NCBI GenBank assembly: GCA_003152325.1
Contig: PLZX01000375.1
Coordinates: 1-35,569, forward strand
Origin: Bryobacterales bacterium
GTDB taxonomy: Bacteria; Acidobacteriota; Terriglobia; Bryobacterales; Bryobacteraceae
Direction of reading: 5' to 3'
DNA: 35,569 nt
Shown: piece after piece, positions 23,878 to 32,044 of the stretch
Position numbering within the stretch: position 1 is the first letter of the stretch
How the letters are laid out: each line of letters starts with the position of its first letter
Notes under the pieces: model-generated
Databases searched by the model: none
What the model was told of the DNA's origin: nothing
What the model saw: the letters and a program-made list of their open reading frames with translations, nothing else
Made by a program: the position numbers and the translations under genes

Positions 23878-24789
23878 CTACGCAATCATCCCGCCGCCGA
23901 GTTCCTTGTAGATCTCGGGAAGGAAGGCTCCAAAGTTCTTGAACTCCCGGACGTTGTGCCGGGCGAGTCCCTGGATGGCTGCGGTCGGCACCGAAATCCC
24001 AGGGGGCAGGCACAGTTCAGGCTTGCCATTCGACATCCGATATCCCATCCAGAACCGTGTGCGGTGCTCCAGACCGCCCGGGACCTGGCGGAAAATGTGG
24101 CACATTAATGCCGGCGCAGTGATCGATTCATCGGTTTTGAATACCGTGCAGGCCCAGCCTGAACCGCCCGCGAATGTGGAGACATTGGGCTCCTTCCACC
24201 GGGTCATGTCGAAGCCGAAATCTTTCGGCGACATGAAACTGATGTCTATATTCTCCATGCCGCAATCACAATTCTCGGTAACATGATGGGTGACACCCCA
24301 GTTCTTCTCGCGGATGGGGATGTTCGGATTGAGAATGCGCTTGCGGGCCTCCGGGCTGATCATGATGCCCCCATGCTGAGGCGGATACCAGATCCGGTAG
24401 CGAAGGTCTTCAAGCGGGTGCCAGGCAAACCACCAATCGATCATCTCCGCCGTTACGCCGCTGTACTGATAACGGTTCGCGATGAACCCGGCGCCGTTGG
24501 GCAGGTTGCACCATCCGATCTCGATTTCCAGGTCACCCGGGTTGAGCAGGTCGTTCATCTGCTCTGGAAAAATAGCCTTCGCCGGGTCACAGGGCGTATC
24601 CATCATCGCCAGATGAGCGGGATCCGCCGGCACCGGGTCACGGTAGTACTTGGCAAATGGCCGCGCCTGTTCTTCCGGAGTGAGAGGCGGCCGTTCCGCC
24701 TTTTTGGCGGTCGAAGCGTACCAATCCTTGTAGTTCTTCTGTGCCTTCCACTCAGGGATTACTTCCATTCCATTCGCAGTCGTAGTCAT
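23878..24789 (-). CDS. DAPG/phloretin hydrolase-family C-C hydrolase (copy 1)
   Basis: A 303-residue protein of the PhlG-type family, zinc enzymes that cleave the C-C bond between an acyl group and a phloroglucinol ring (2,4-diacetylphloroglucinol hydrolase; phloretin hydrolase of flavonoid-degrading gut bacteria). Start is ATG 24789 behind AAGGAGA. The zinc set described for PhlG (H129, E160, H270, E274, from memory) seems to be matched by H139 in YRIWYPPQH, E172 in HHVTEN, and H278/E282 in RHNVREF; the PhlG tyrosine before the first ligand matches Y131. A related copy lies at 30081-30917. In this operon it would release phloroglucinol-type rings and aryl acids; the real substrate is not known. 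Confidence 0.85.
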   Translation of the reverse strand: MTTTANGMEVIPEWKAQKNYKDWYASTAKKAERPPLTPEEQARPFAKYYRDPVPADPAHLAMMDTPCDPAKAIFPEQMNDLLNPGDLEIEIGWCNLPNGAGFIANRYQYSGVTAEMIDWWFAWHPLEDLRYRIWYPPQHGGIMISPEARKRILNPNIPIREKNWGVTHHVTENCDCGMENIDISFMSPKDFGFDMTRWKEPNVSTFAGGSGWACTVFKTDESITAPALMCHIFRQVPGGLEHRTRFWMGYRMSNGKPELCLPPGISVPTAAIQGLARHNVREFKNFGAFLPEIYKELGGGMIA

Positions 24790-24821
24790 GGCGTCTCCTT
24801 TTCAACCTGTTCTCGGCGAAA

Positions 24822-25604
24822 TCAACTTCTGGGTGTATCCCGAACGATGGGGACCTGGCGCGTGTAAAGGAAGAACGACTTGGACCAGTTCGCAAACTTC
24901 TTCGGATAGGCTTGCAGCGCCTCATTGTATTGACGGAATGCGCCGGCTTGCTCCATGGAGTCGAACCAGAAGCTCACAATCATGTCGAAGACAGGCGGAT
25001 CCACCATCTGGAAGTGTTTTCTGGCGGCGCCGTCGTTGTCATTCACCCGGCAGCGCTTGTTCATCACGCAGCGGCGCATCTGCTCAGACGCGTACGGCGA
25101 TTTCGCCATGGCCGCGTCATGCGCTTCTCGCCAAAGCTGGTAATAATCTTCGCGGTAGACTTCGTCGTCCCGCATGATGTACTGCAGGACCTTGAGAGCG
25201 CCCACGGACTGCACGATTCCAAGTCCGGGATTGAAGACCGTCATAGGATTGGGAACCGGGATTTCTTCTTCCTCAGCCATGACGATGATGTTGGTCGGCT
25301 CGTCCGCAAAGAATTTCCCGTCCTTCGACGCCGCTGAAGGTACCGCCGGCTCCAGCGTGGCCAGCATGTCCTGGAAGTTCTCGAAGACCAGCTCCACCAC
25401 GGCTTCCCGATCGGAAACCTGCTGGTGCGTACGATCGGACAGGGCGCCAAAGGCGCCGTCGATCACATGGTTTTGAATATACGAAGAGATCTTGAAGCGC
25501 TCCTGGCGGGCAATCGTGCCATGGTAATACTCGATGTAACGAAAATATTCCGCCCGTGTCAGCCCGGGACGTCGCCGCGAGGCTGCCATGAGTTTGATCG
25601 GCAT
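24822..25604 (-). CDS. Tandem EthD-domain protein
   Basis: A 260-residue protein that appears to be two EthD-like (dimeric ferredoxin-fold) domains in a row. ATG 25604 has a strong GGAAGGAG upstream. The first half opens with KLMAASRRRPGLTRAEYFRYIEYYHG, the typical EthD start. The second half repeats the plan with KVLQYIMRDDEVYREDYYQLWREAHD. Both halves end with a long helix and a strand (VVELVFENFQDML and DMIVSFWFDSMEQAG). EthD-type proteins are small accessory enzymes in ether, aromatic or polyketide pathways. It lies between the CoA-transferase and the C-C hydrolase genes with spacings of about 31 bases. Function unproven. Confidence 0.82.
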   Translation of the reverse strand: MPIKLMAASRRRPGLTRAEYFRYIEYYHGTIARQERFKISSYIQNHVIDGAFGALSDRTHQQVSDREAVVELVFENFQDMLATLEPAVPSAASKDGKFFADEPTNIIVMAEEEEIPVPNPMTVFNPGLGIVQSVGALKVLQYIMRDDEVYREDYYQLWREAHDAAMAKSPYASEQMRRCVMNKRCRVNDNDGAARKHFQMVDPPVFDMIVSFWFDSMEQAGAFRQYNEALQAYPKKFANWSKSFFLYTRQVPIVRDTPRS

Positions 25605-25635
25605 GTATCGGACTCCTTCCTAAATTGCAAGATCC

Positions 25636-26289
25636 TTAGTGGATCGGCATCTCTGCCACGTTGTACGGAATAATGAGCCAGGCTCCGGTGCTCGCCACCA
25701 CCTGCTCCACACTCACGCCCGGAGCCGTCTCGCGCAGCACCAGCCCTTCTTCGACCGGCTCGATTACGGCCATCTCCGTCACGATAAGGTCCACCCGCCG
25801 CACCGACGTCAGCGGCAATGTGCAGCACTTCAGGATTTTCGGCTTACCCTTTACGGTGTGAGTCATGGCGACGATCACCCGCCTGGCTCCGGTCACCAGG
25901 TCCATGGCTCCGCCCATCCCAGCCACCATCCTGCCGGGTACCATCCAGTTCGCCAGGTGGCCCTGTTCATCAACTTCCATGCCGCCCAGCACCGTGAGAT
26001 CGAGGTGGCCTCCGCGAATTAATCCGAAAGAGAGACAGCTATCGATGCTGGCGGCCCCTGGAATCGCGCCGGTGTAGCCGCCGCCTGCGTCGGTCAGTGA
26101 TGGATCCGCCATACCCGCTCCCGGCAGCGGCGCCATACCAATAATGCCGTTTTCCGACTGGAAATAAATCTGCACGCCAGGTCGAAGGTAGTGTGGAACC
26201 GTGGTCGGGAGGCCGATGCCGAGATTGACCAGATCGCCGTCTTTCAATTCCAGGGCCACCCGTTTCGCAATGAGGACCTTATCGTCCAT
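25636..26289 (-). CDS. CoA-transferase beta subunit (3-oxoacid/acetate type)
   Basis: A 217-residue subunit B of a family I CoA-transferase. ATG 26289 ([10 protein letters not shown]...) overlaps the end of the alpha gene by 11 bases, a sign of translational coupling; the track start at 26328 is rejected. The catalytic glutamate is in the hallmark SENG motif ([16 protein letters not shown]). [48 protein letters not shown] and TEMAVIEP complete the family pattern. Together with the alpha subunit it moves CoA from a donor such as succinyl- or acetyl-CoA to a 3-oxo or aryl acid from the pathway. The natural acid cannot be told from the sequence. Confidence 0.95.
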   Translation of the reverse strand: MDDKVLIAKRVALELKDGDLVNLGIGLPTTVPHYLRPGVQIYFQSENGIIGMAPLPGAGMADPSLTDAGGGYTGAIPGAASIDSCLSFGLIRGGHLDLTVLGGMEVDEQGHLANWMVPGRMVAGMGGAMDLVTGARRVIVAMTHTVKGKPKILKCCTLPLTSVRRVDLIVTEMAVIEPVEEGLVLRETAPGVSVEQVVASTGAWLIIPYNVAEMPIH

Positions 26290-26950
26290 TGGTTCCACAC
26301 CTCTCAATGATGTAGTCGACGCAGACAAAAGGAGTCGCCACCATGTCTGGCGGAATGACCCCTATGGGAACGATGTGCTCCGGTTCCGCGATTACCGTCC
26401 GTCCGGCCAGGGCCATCACAGGATTGAAATTGCGTGCCGTGAGAGAATACTCCAGGTTGCCGTGATAGTCCGAGCGGTGAGCCGCGATAATCGCGAAGTC
26501 GGCCGTCATCGGTCGCTCCAGCAGAAAATATCTACCGTCGATCTCCACCGTCGGTTTGTTCTCGGCTGCCAGGGTTCCGATGCCCGTGGGCGTGAGCACG
26601 CCTCCAAGACCAAATCCGCCGGCTCGAATCCGCTCGGCGAGTGTTCCTTGCGGAGAAAGTTCAACTTCGATTTCGCCGGCCAGCATCTGCTGCTGTGCCT
26701 CCGGATTCAATCCGATATGCGTCGAGACCAGCCTGCGTATCAGCCGTGCCCGAATCAACCTGCCTATTCCGTAATCCGGCAACCCCGCGTCGTTGGCGAT
26801 CACCGTCAGATCGCGACGTCCTTGCAGGACAATCTCAGCGATGACGCGATGTGGCGATCCCACGCCCATGAACCCGCCGATCATCAACGAGGATCCGTCC
26901 GGGATCATCTCGACTGCCCTGGCACAGCTTAGGGACTTATTCATTGGCAT
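26279..26950 (-). CDS. CoA-transferase alpha subunit (3-oxoacid/acetate type)
   Basis: A 223-residue subunit A. Two possible starts exist, ATG 26950 (MPMNKSLS) and ATG 26944 (MNKSLS); neither has a strong Shine-Dalgarno. The CoA-binding start is IPDGSSLMIGGFMGVGSPHRVI, followed by RDLTVIANDAGLPDYGIG, NPEAQQQMLAGEIEVELSPQGTLAERIRAGG and GVLTPTG. It begins seven bases after the BKACE stop and overlaps the beta gene, so the three genes form one unit in which an acid could be activated and a beta-keto acid cleaved. The heterodimer is cytoplasmic. Confidence 0.94.
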   Translation of the reverse strand: MPMNKSLSCARAVEMIPDGSSLMIGGFMGVGSPHRVIAEIVLQGRRDLTVIANDAGLPDYGIGRLIRARLIRRLVSTHIGLNPEAQQQMLAGEIEVELSPQGTLAERIRAGGFGLGGVLTPTGIGTLAAENKPTVEIDGRYFLLERPMTADFAIIAAHRSDYHGNLEYSLTARNFNPVMALAGRTVIAEPEHIVPIGVIPPDMVATPFVCVDYIIERCGTNGR

Positions 26951-26957
26951 CCGTTTC

Positions 26958-27893
26958 TTAGAAGGCAGTCGCGGCAACGCCCTTTAGACCCAGGATTTGA
27001 CGCATCTCGTCCGGCGTTGCGATCTCCCTGTCGAATTCGCGCGCCAGCCGCACCACTTTCTCGACCAGTTCCGCATTGGTGGCCAGGCGACCTCGTCCGA
27101 CAAAGATGTTGTCCTCCAATCCGACGCGGACATGCCCTCCCATCATGATCGCCATGGCAGCCATGTTGAATTCGGCCGGATACCCGACGCCGATCACCGA
27201 CCAGCGGTAGTTCTCTGTGCCGAACAGCCGGTCGGCGGTCTGCTTCATCACCATCAGGTCTTCCGGCGTGGCGGCCAGCCCGCCCAGAACGCCTAGGACG
27301 AATTGAATCCAGAACGGAGGCTTCGCAATGCCGTTCTTCATCAGGAACCGCAGGTTATATAGGTGGCCCACATCGTATGCCTCGAACTCCGGACGGACCC
27401 CGTGTTGCGCAAACGCAGCGCTATAGGTTTCCATGTCGCCGAAGGTGTTGCGGAAGATGAAGTCCTTGGTGCCGGCGGCGTATGCCTGCTCCCAATCATA
27501 TTTGTAGTCTTCCGGCTTATACCGGCGGGCAACCGGATGAATCGAGAAATTGATGCTCCCCAAGTTGAACGACGCCAGCTCCGGCTGGTAACGCGGAATC
27601 ACGCGCAACCGGTCCTGTGGAGACATTCCCATGCCGCCGCCAGTGGTGATGCCAATCACCGCATCGCAGCCTGCGTTGATGCCTCGCAAGATGGGTTCGA
27701 AAAGATCCGGGTCCGACAGCGGCCTGCCGTTTTGCGGATCTCGGGCGTGCACGTGAACCGCGGCGGCTCCGGCCTTGCGGCAGGCAATCGCATCCGCAAT
27801 CAGGTGCTCCGGCGTGAACGGCAAATGGGGCGACTGCGTCGGGATGGTAATGGCGCCCGTCAGCGCCGAAGTAATAATCAACTTCTCAGCCAT
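26958..27893 (-). CDS. BKACE-family beta-keto acid cleavage enzyme
   Basis: A 311-residue TIM-barrel protein of the beta-keto acid cleavage (Kce, formerly DUF849) family. These zinc enzymes split a beta-keto acid with acetyl-CoA, giving acetoacetate and a new acyl-CoA. ATG 27893 follows GGAGCG; the track start at 28052 is rejected. Family marks are the start KLIITSALTGAITIP, the zinc motif AVHVHARDP, ITTGGGMGMSPQDRL, NTFGDMETYS, GVLGGLAATPEDL and HVRVGLEDNIFVGRG near the end. It is the first gene of the ten-gene operon and is linked to CoA-transferase genes, as is common for the family. Substrate unknown. Confidence 0.92.
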   Translation of the reverse strand: MAEKLIITSALTGAITIPTQSPHLPFTPEHLIADAIACRKAGAAAVHVHARDPQNGRPLSDPDLFEPILRGINAGCDAVIGITTGGGMGMSPQDRLRVIPRYQPELASFNLGSINFSIHPVARRYKPEDYKYDWEQAYAAGTKDFIFRNTFGDMETYSAAFAQHGVRPEFEAYDVGHLYNLRFLMKNGIAKPPFWIQFVLGVLGGLAATPEDLMVMKQTADRLFGTENYRWSVIGVGYPAEFNMAAMAIMMGGHVRVGLEDNIFVGRGRLATNAELVEKVVRLAREFDREIATPDEMRQILGLKGVAATAF

Positions 27894-27912
27894 GGCACGC
27901 TCCGTATTTCGT

Positions 27913-27938
27913 GATACGATAGTACTGCATTGCAGTAC
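27913..27938. promoter_or_regulatory. Double operator-like element between the two large divergent operons
   Basis: GATACgataGTACT (27913-27926) overlaps a perfect 17-base palindrome GTACTGCA-t-TGCAGTAC (27922-27938). The element lies 19 bases upstream of the BKACE start and 100 bases before the ferredoxin start. It is well placed to control both the ten-gene minus operon and the five-gene plus operon. Confidence 0.55.
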
Positions 27939-28038
27939 ATAAGACAAGAGCATCTTTTGTCCATTCAGGCTCCGCCTGCAGCCCTTCGCCCACGTCATGG
28001 CCGGCACGAACCCGATGCCGCGTTCAAGGAGCTTCGGT

Positions 28039-28293
28039 ATGCATATCATCAAGATCGATCTGGAAAAGTGTATTGGCTGTAAGGAATGCTACTGGGCTTG
28101 CTTCGTGGATGTCATCCGCTGGGATGACGCGCAAGACCGGCCGGTGGTGGCCTACCCCGAAGAGTGCGCTACCTGCAACTGGTGTGAGTTGTCCTGCTGC
28201 AACGAAGCCGTTGAAGTAATCCCCGTCAATCCAGTTCCCTACCCCGAACCCTACCCGAAGTTCGCCTACCCGGCCTCATACGTCACTTCTTGA
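28039..28293 (+). CDS. 2[4Fe-4S] ferredoxin, AprB-like
   Basis: An 84-residue ferredoxin; start ATG 28039 behind AAGGAG. It has two four-cysteine clusters: CIGCKECYWAC and CATCNWCELSC, the second followed by another Cys where a Pro is usual. After the second cluster comes a proline/tyrosine-rich tail (VPYPEPYPKFAYPAS). The arrangement ferredoxin then AprA-like flavoprotein is that of adenylylsulfate reductase-type pairs, and the tail recalls AprB, but no sulfate-activation gene is present. It probably passes electrons to or from the FAD protein encoded 33 bases downstream. The ORF track start at 27997 lacks a ribosome-binding site. Confidence 0.92.
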   Translation: MHIIKIDLEKCIGCKECYWACFVDVIRWDDAQDRPVVAYPEECATCNWCELSCCNEAVEVIPVNPVPYPEPYPKFAYPASYVTS

Positions 28294-28326
28294 GCGATCG
28301 CCGCGGAAGTAGAAGGAGATAGAGTT

Positions 28327-30051
28327 ATGCCTGATTTGACAAACCTCGGAGAGGTGTTTCAGACGGATGTCCTGATCCTCGGCGGCGGCCTGGCCGGGCT
28401 CATCGTAGCCTGCAGGATCAAGGAGACCAACGGCGACACTGATGTGCTGGTGGTTGAGAAATCCACGGCGGGTTCTGCTGGCGGCAAGGCCAACAAGGGC
28501 GCCGGTGTGATGTGGGTCATGGATGAGACCGACGATGTGGATGCATTCCGCGAGTATTACTGCAAAGTCCACGGGCACGACCTGTGTGATCAGGAACTGC
28601 TCGAAAAGCTCTGCGGTTCCACGCTCGAAATGGTGAGACATCTGGAGCGATGGGGGATCGATATTAAGCGGGAAGCTGACGGCCGGTTGGCTAGGCTGGA
28701 GGCCCTTCCCCTATGGTCGCTCTGCGCGTACGATCTGGACATTTTGAACAAGTTGAAGGCAAGGGCCGTCCAACTCGGGGTGAAGACCCTCGATAAAACC
28801 CAGTCGGTCGAGCTGCTGACCGAAGCGAATCGCGTGGTGGGCGCCGTCGGTTTCGACCTGATCGATGGCACTTACCGCATCTTCAAGAGCAAAGCCGTTG
28901 TACTCGCCACTGGATCCTGCAATTGGATGGTAAGCAACATGTGGTTCTCCGGGCGCGGAGACGGCATCGCAGCCGCATACCGCGCCGGCGCTGAACTGCG
29001 CAACGCCGAGTTCTCCAATTTTTACAACCTCGGCGTCCGCGGCAGCATGGAAGCCCTGGTGGGCGGCCAGTTCGCGCTCTACAACAGCGAAGGCGAGTAT
29101 CTTGCTGCTAAGTACTGTGGGGACTCCGAAGTGGACATCGATATCGGCATCCTGCTGGGTATGGAAAAAGAGGTGATGGAAGGAAGAGGCCCGATCGTAT
29201 TTGAAGAATCGGAATTCTTCGCCAACAATGCGATCGGCGCCAGCGGGCTTCTCTTCCGGTGGAAGCGGCCGGTGGCCGACGCATTCTGGCACAGGCTCAT
29301 GGAGAAGCAGGCTAAGTATAACTCGGATACCGCGTGGAGGCCGGAAGTCATCCCTATGTTTATCGGTGAGTTCGCTGCGATGAAGACCGATCACGATATG
29401 CGCACCACTTTGGAAGGTGCGTGGGCTCTCGGTGACACCAACCGCACGGGATCAGGCTGGTCCGGAGCGCGGCCGCACCCATCCGGACTCAGAGGGTCGG
29501 GGCTAACGTGGGCCGCCGTTTCGGCGCTCCTCAGCGAGAAGTCCCTGGTACAGTATGCCAAAGAGGCTGCCGAGCCTAAGATCGACCCCGAACAGGTGAG
29601 CGCCTTCAAGGAACAGATCTATACTCCGATGAAGCGGGAAGGCGGCCTTTCGCCCAGGGACGCCATCCGCCGATTGCAGGAAGTGCTGACGCCTCCCAGA
29701 TTCGGCGTGCGCAAAAGCAAGGAACGCATCGAGGAAGCGCTAGTCCGAGTGCGCGAGGTCTGGCACCAGGCCGAAACCGAAGTCACCGCGGCCAAAGACT
29801 GGCACATGCTGGGTCTGTGTTCGGACCTCAGGAACATGACCCAGTGTGCCGACCTCTATTACACAGCCTGCCTTGCTCGCACAGAAAGCCGGGGCTGGCA
29901 CTACAGAGAGGACTTCCCGGCTCGCGACGACGAAAAGTGGCTCCGCTGGATTGATTTGAAGCAGAACGACGGTAAGACCGCAATTTCCACGCATAGGATA
30001 CCCATAGAGCGTTATAAGACGAAGCCGGAAGTAGTGACAGCGGTGCGCTGA
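28327..30051 (+). CDS. FAD-dependent reductase/dehydrogenase, fumarate reductase/AprA-like flavoprotein
   Basis: A 574-residue flavoprotein of the succinate dehydrogenase/fumarate reductase/AprA family. Start ATG 28327 has GAAGGAGAT upstream. FAD binding is clear at VLILGGGLAGLIVACRI, VVEKS and KANKGAGVMWVMDE; the capping and second FAD parts show SKAVVLATGSCNWM and TLEGAWALGDTNRTG. The C-terminal helical domain (from about residue 430) resembles the AprA/SdhA helical region. No export signal is present, so it is cytoplasmic and would work with the ferredoxin encoded just upstream. With a PhlG-like gene next, an oxidation or reduction of a ring or unsaturated acid is plausible; true APS reductase is unlikely from context. 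Confidence 0.88.
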   Translation: MPDLTNLGEVFQTDVLILGGGLAGLIVACRIKETNGDTDVLVVEKSTAGSAGGKANKGAGVMWVMDETDDVDAFREYYCKVHGHDLCDQELLEKLCGSTLEMVRHLERWGIDIKREADGRLARLEALPLWSLCAYDLDILNKLKARAVQLGVKTLDKTQSVELLTEANRVVGAVGFDLIDGTYRIFKSKAVVLATGSCNWMVSNMWFSGRGDGIAAAYRAGAELRNAEFSNFYNLGVRGSMEALVGGQFALYNSEGEYLAAKYCGDSEVDIDIGILLGMEKEVMEGRGPIVFEESEFFANNAIGASGLLFRWKRPVADAFWHRLMEKQAKYNSDTAWRPEVIPMFIGEFAAMKTDHDMRTTLEGAWALGDTNRTGSGWSGARPHPSGLRGSGLTWAAVSALLSEKSLVQYAKEAAEPKIDPEQVSAFKEQIYTPMKREGGLSPRDAIRRLQEVLTPPRFGVRKSKERIEEALVRVREVWHQAETEVTAAKDWHMLGLCSDLRNMTQCADLYYTACLARTESRGWHYREDFPARDDEKWLRWIDLKQNDGKTAISTHRIPIERYKTKPEVVTAVR

Positions 30052-30080
30052 AGCGCACTCGTGGGACATGAGGTGAAGTG

Positions 30081-30917
30081 ATGACCGCTATTCAGACAGA
30101 CTTGACTGCCGCCGAAAAGGCGAAACCCTACTCCAAGTATTTCTATCGTCCGCCCGCCCAACCCGTACCGGAAAGGTTGGCGGTGATGGATAAGCCCATG
30201 GATCCATCCAAGGCGTTGCCCGTCGAGCGCATCAACGATCTGCTCAATCCGGGGTATTTCGAGGCGGAGTCGGGATGGTGTGTCCTGCCCAATGGCGCCG
30301 GCTACGTGGCCAATCACACCGTCATGCCCGGCGTCACGGTAGACATGATCGACTGGTGGATGGCGTGGCACGGCCTGGAAGATCTCCGTTACAGGATCTG
30401 GTTCCCGGCGGGGCACTACGGCGTTTCCATGAGCGAGAAAGACCGAGCTAAAATCCTCAATCCAAACCGCCCGATGGCGCGGAAGCTATCGGGTGTCACT
30501 CACTTTGTCATCGAGAACGTCGGCGGCCCTAGCGCCGAGAAGATCGCAATCAGTTTCATGTCCCCGGAAGACGTCGGCTTCGACATGGCCAGGTTCCACG
30601 CCCCCAATGTCGGGACCATCGTGGCGGCGAACGGCGTCTCCCTGATGTTGAACCCGCCACCCGGCGTTCCGAATTTCAAGGCGCCGGCCTTCATGATTCA
30701 TTTCATCCGCGAAGTCCCTCGCGGCATCGAATATCGGACGCGCTTCTGGCTCGGCTATCATATCCTGAACCGCAAACCGTGGTTCCTGTTGCCCGGAGGC
30801 GTGAGGATTCCGGAGTTTGTTTCTCGCGGCCTGGCCATTCACAACGTATGCGAATACACCAACCTCGGGTCCTTCCTCCCGCAGTTGTACGAAGAACAGA
30901 ACGGGGTCCTTGCCTGA
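30081..30917 (+). CDS. DAPG/phloretin hydrolase-family C-C hydrolase (copy 2)
   Basis: A 278-residue paralogue of the protein at 23878-24789. ATG 30081 follows GAGGTGAAGTG; the GTG three bases earlier is less likely. Shared blocks include PYSKYFYRPPA, INDLLNPGYFEAESGWC, MIDWWMAWHGLEDLRYRIW and FLPQLYEE. Zinc-site candidates correspond to H112 in FPAGHYG, E145 in HFVIEN, and the HNVCE pair near the C-terminus. It lacks the N-terminal 20-30 residues of copy 1. Being in a different operon, with an AprA-like reductase, suggests a second, related substrate or a reduced intermediate. The last codons overlap the start of the alcohol dehydrogenase. Confidence 0.85.
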   Translation: MTAIQTDLTAAEKAKPYSKYFYRPPAQPVPERLAVMDKPMDPSKALPVERINDLLNPGYFEAESGWCVLPNGAGYVANHTVMPGVTVDMIDWWMAWHGLEDLRYRIWFPAGHYGVSMSEKDRAKILNPNRPMARKLSGVTHFVIENVGGPSAEKIAISFMSPEDVGFDMARFHAPNVGTIVAANGVSLMLNPPPGVPNFKAPAFMIHFIREVPRGIEYRTRFWLGYHILNRKPWFLLPGGVRIPEFVSRGLAIHNVCEYTNLGSFLPQLYEEQNGVLA

Positions 30918-32008
30918 AGACCGGCACCGCCTCGCTTGCGGCCGTGTTTCGTGCCGCGGGTGAGCCGCTCACGCTTGAGCAGTTTCCTATTCCCGCGTTG
31001 GCGGCCGGTGAATTGCTCGTTCGCGTGCGCTGCGCCACCATTTGCGGCAGCGATCTGCATTCCTGTTTCGGACGCCGCCCCTCGCCCACACCAGGCATCC
31101 TGGGCCACGAAATGGTGGGCGAGATCGCCGGCATTGGCCCTGGCGGTGGCCTGGATTATCGCGGCACGCCGCTCCAACTCGCAGATCGCGTCACATGGTC
31201 CATGGTGTGGAGTTGCGGCCAATGCTTCTATTGCCGCCACGGATTGCGGCCGAAGTGCGATCGCTTGATGAAATTCGGTCATGAGAAACTTATCCCGGGT
31301 CGCGCCTTGACGGGCGGCATGGCTGAATACTGTCATTTGCCTCCAGGGACCGCGATCTTCCGTGTCCCGTCGAACGTGCCGGATTCAGTGGCCTGCCCGG
31401 CCAATTGCGCCACCGCAACAGTGGTGGCCGTGTTTCGCCATGCCGGTCCGGTGACAGGCGAAGTAGTAATAATCCATGGCGCGGGAATGCTGGGACTGAC
31501 GGCATGCGCGATGGCAGCCACCGCGGGCGCCGCCCACGTAGTCGTCATCGAGCCAGACCCAGGTCGACGCCAGCGTGCGTTGCGATTCGGCGCCGACGTG
31601 GCGCTCGACAGTGCGCAGCCGCCCGCTACAATCGTCGAGCATGTACTCGAATTGAGCTCCGGACGAGGAGCCGATGCGGCTTTGGAATTCGCCGGCTATC
31701 CGGAATCGGTCGAACTCGGCGTCCAGCTCCTTCGCCCCGGCGGCAGGTTCGTAATCGCCGGCGCCACGTTTCCCACGCCTCCGGTACAACTCTCCGCCGA
31801 ACATATCGTGCGGCGCATGTTGCGGCTCACTGGCGTCTATAACTACTCCCCGGAGGATTTGGAAAACGCCCTTGCCTTTCTGTCCGGCGCTGTGGACCGC
31901 TATCCTTTTCAGGAACTGGTGGAGGCCAACTATCCGCTTCGCGAGGTCAATGCCGCCATCGCGTTTGCCGAGAGAGAGCGCCCAACGCGCGTCGCCCTTG
32001 TCCCTTGA
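30914..32008 (+). CDS. Zinc-dependent alcohol dehydrogenase (MDR family)
   Basis: About 364 residues of the medium-chain dehydrogenase family. The track start (30779) lies deep inside the previous gene. The family N-terminus (SLAAVFRAAGEPLTLEQFPIP) is best fitted by CTG 30914, which overlaps the TGA of that gene; GTG 30944 would cut off six more residues of the first strand. Catalytic zinc ligands are in CGSDLHS and GHEMVGE; the structural zinc cysteines are in CGQCFYCRHGLRPKC. NAD binding follows with GAGMLGLTACAMA and VVIEPDPGRR. The sequence resembles the alcohol dehydrogenases often found with phosphonate genes, in line with the PhnX gene 36 bases downstream. A CTG start is unusual and should be tested. 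Confidence 0.85.
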   Translation: MKTGTASLAAVFRAAGEPLTLEQFPIPALAAGELLVRVRCATICGSDLHSCFGRRPSPTPGILGHEMVGEIAGIGPGGGLDYRGTPLQLADRVTWSMVWSCGQCFYCRHGLRPKCDRLMKFGHEKLIPGRALTGGMAEYCHLPPGTAIFRVPSNVPDSVACPANCATATVVAVFRHAGPVTGEVVIIHGAGMLGLTACAMAATAGAAHVVVIEPDPGRRQRALRFGADVALDSAQPPATIVEHVLELSSGRGADAALEFAGYPESVELGVQLLRPGGRFVIAGATFPTPPVQLSAEHIVRRMLRLTGVYNYSPEDLENALAFLSGAVDRYPFQELVEANYPLREVNAAIAFAERERPTRVALVP

Positions 32009-32044
32009 GCACAAAATCATGAGGCCGCTTTTTGCGGAGCAGGA

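Noticed and set aside
28039-30051. True adenylylsulfate reductase (aprBA)
   Set aside because: No sat, qmo or dsr genes nearby and the neighbours are catabolic; only the general fold and gene order agree.
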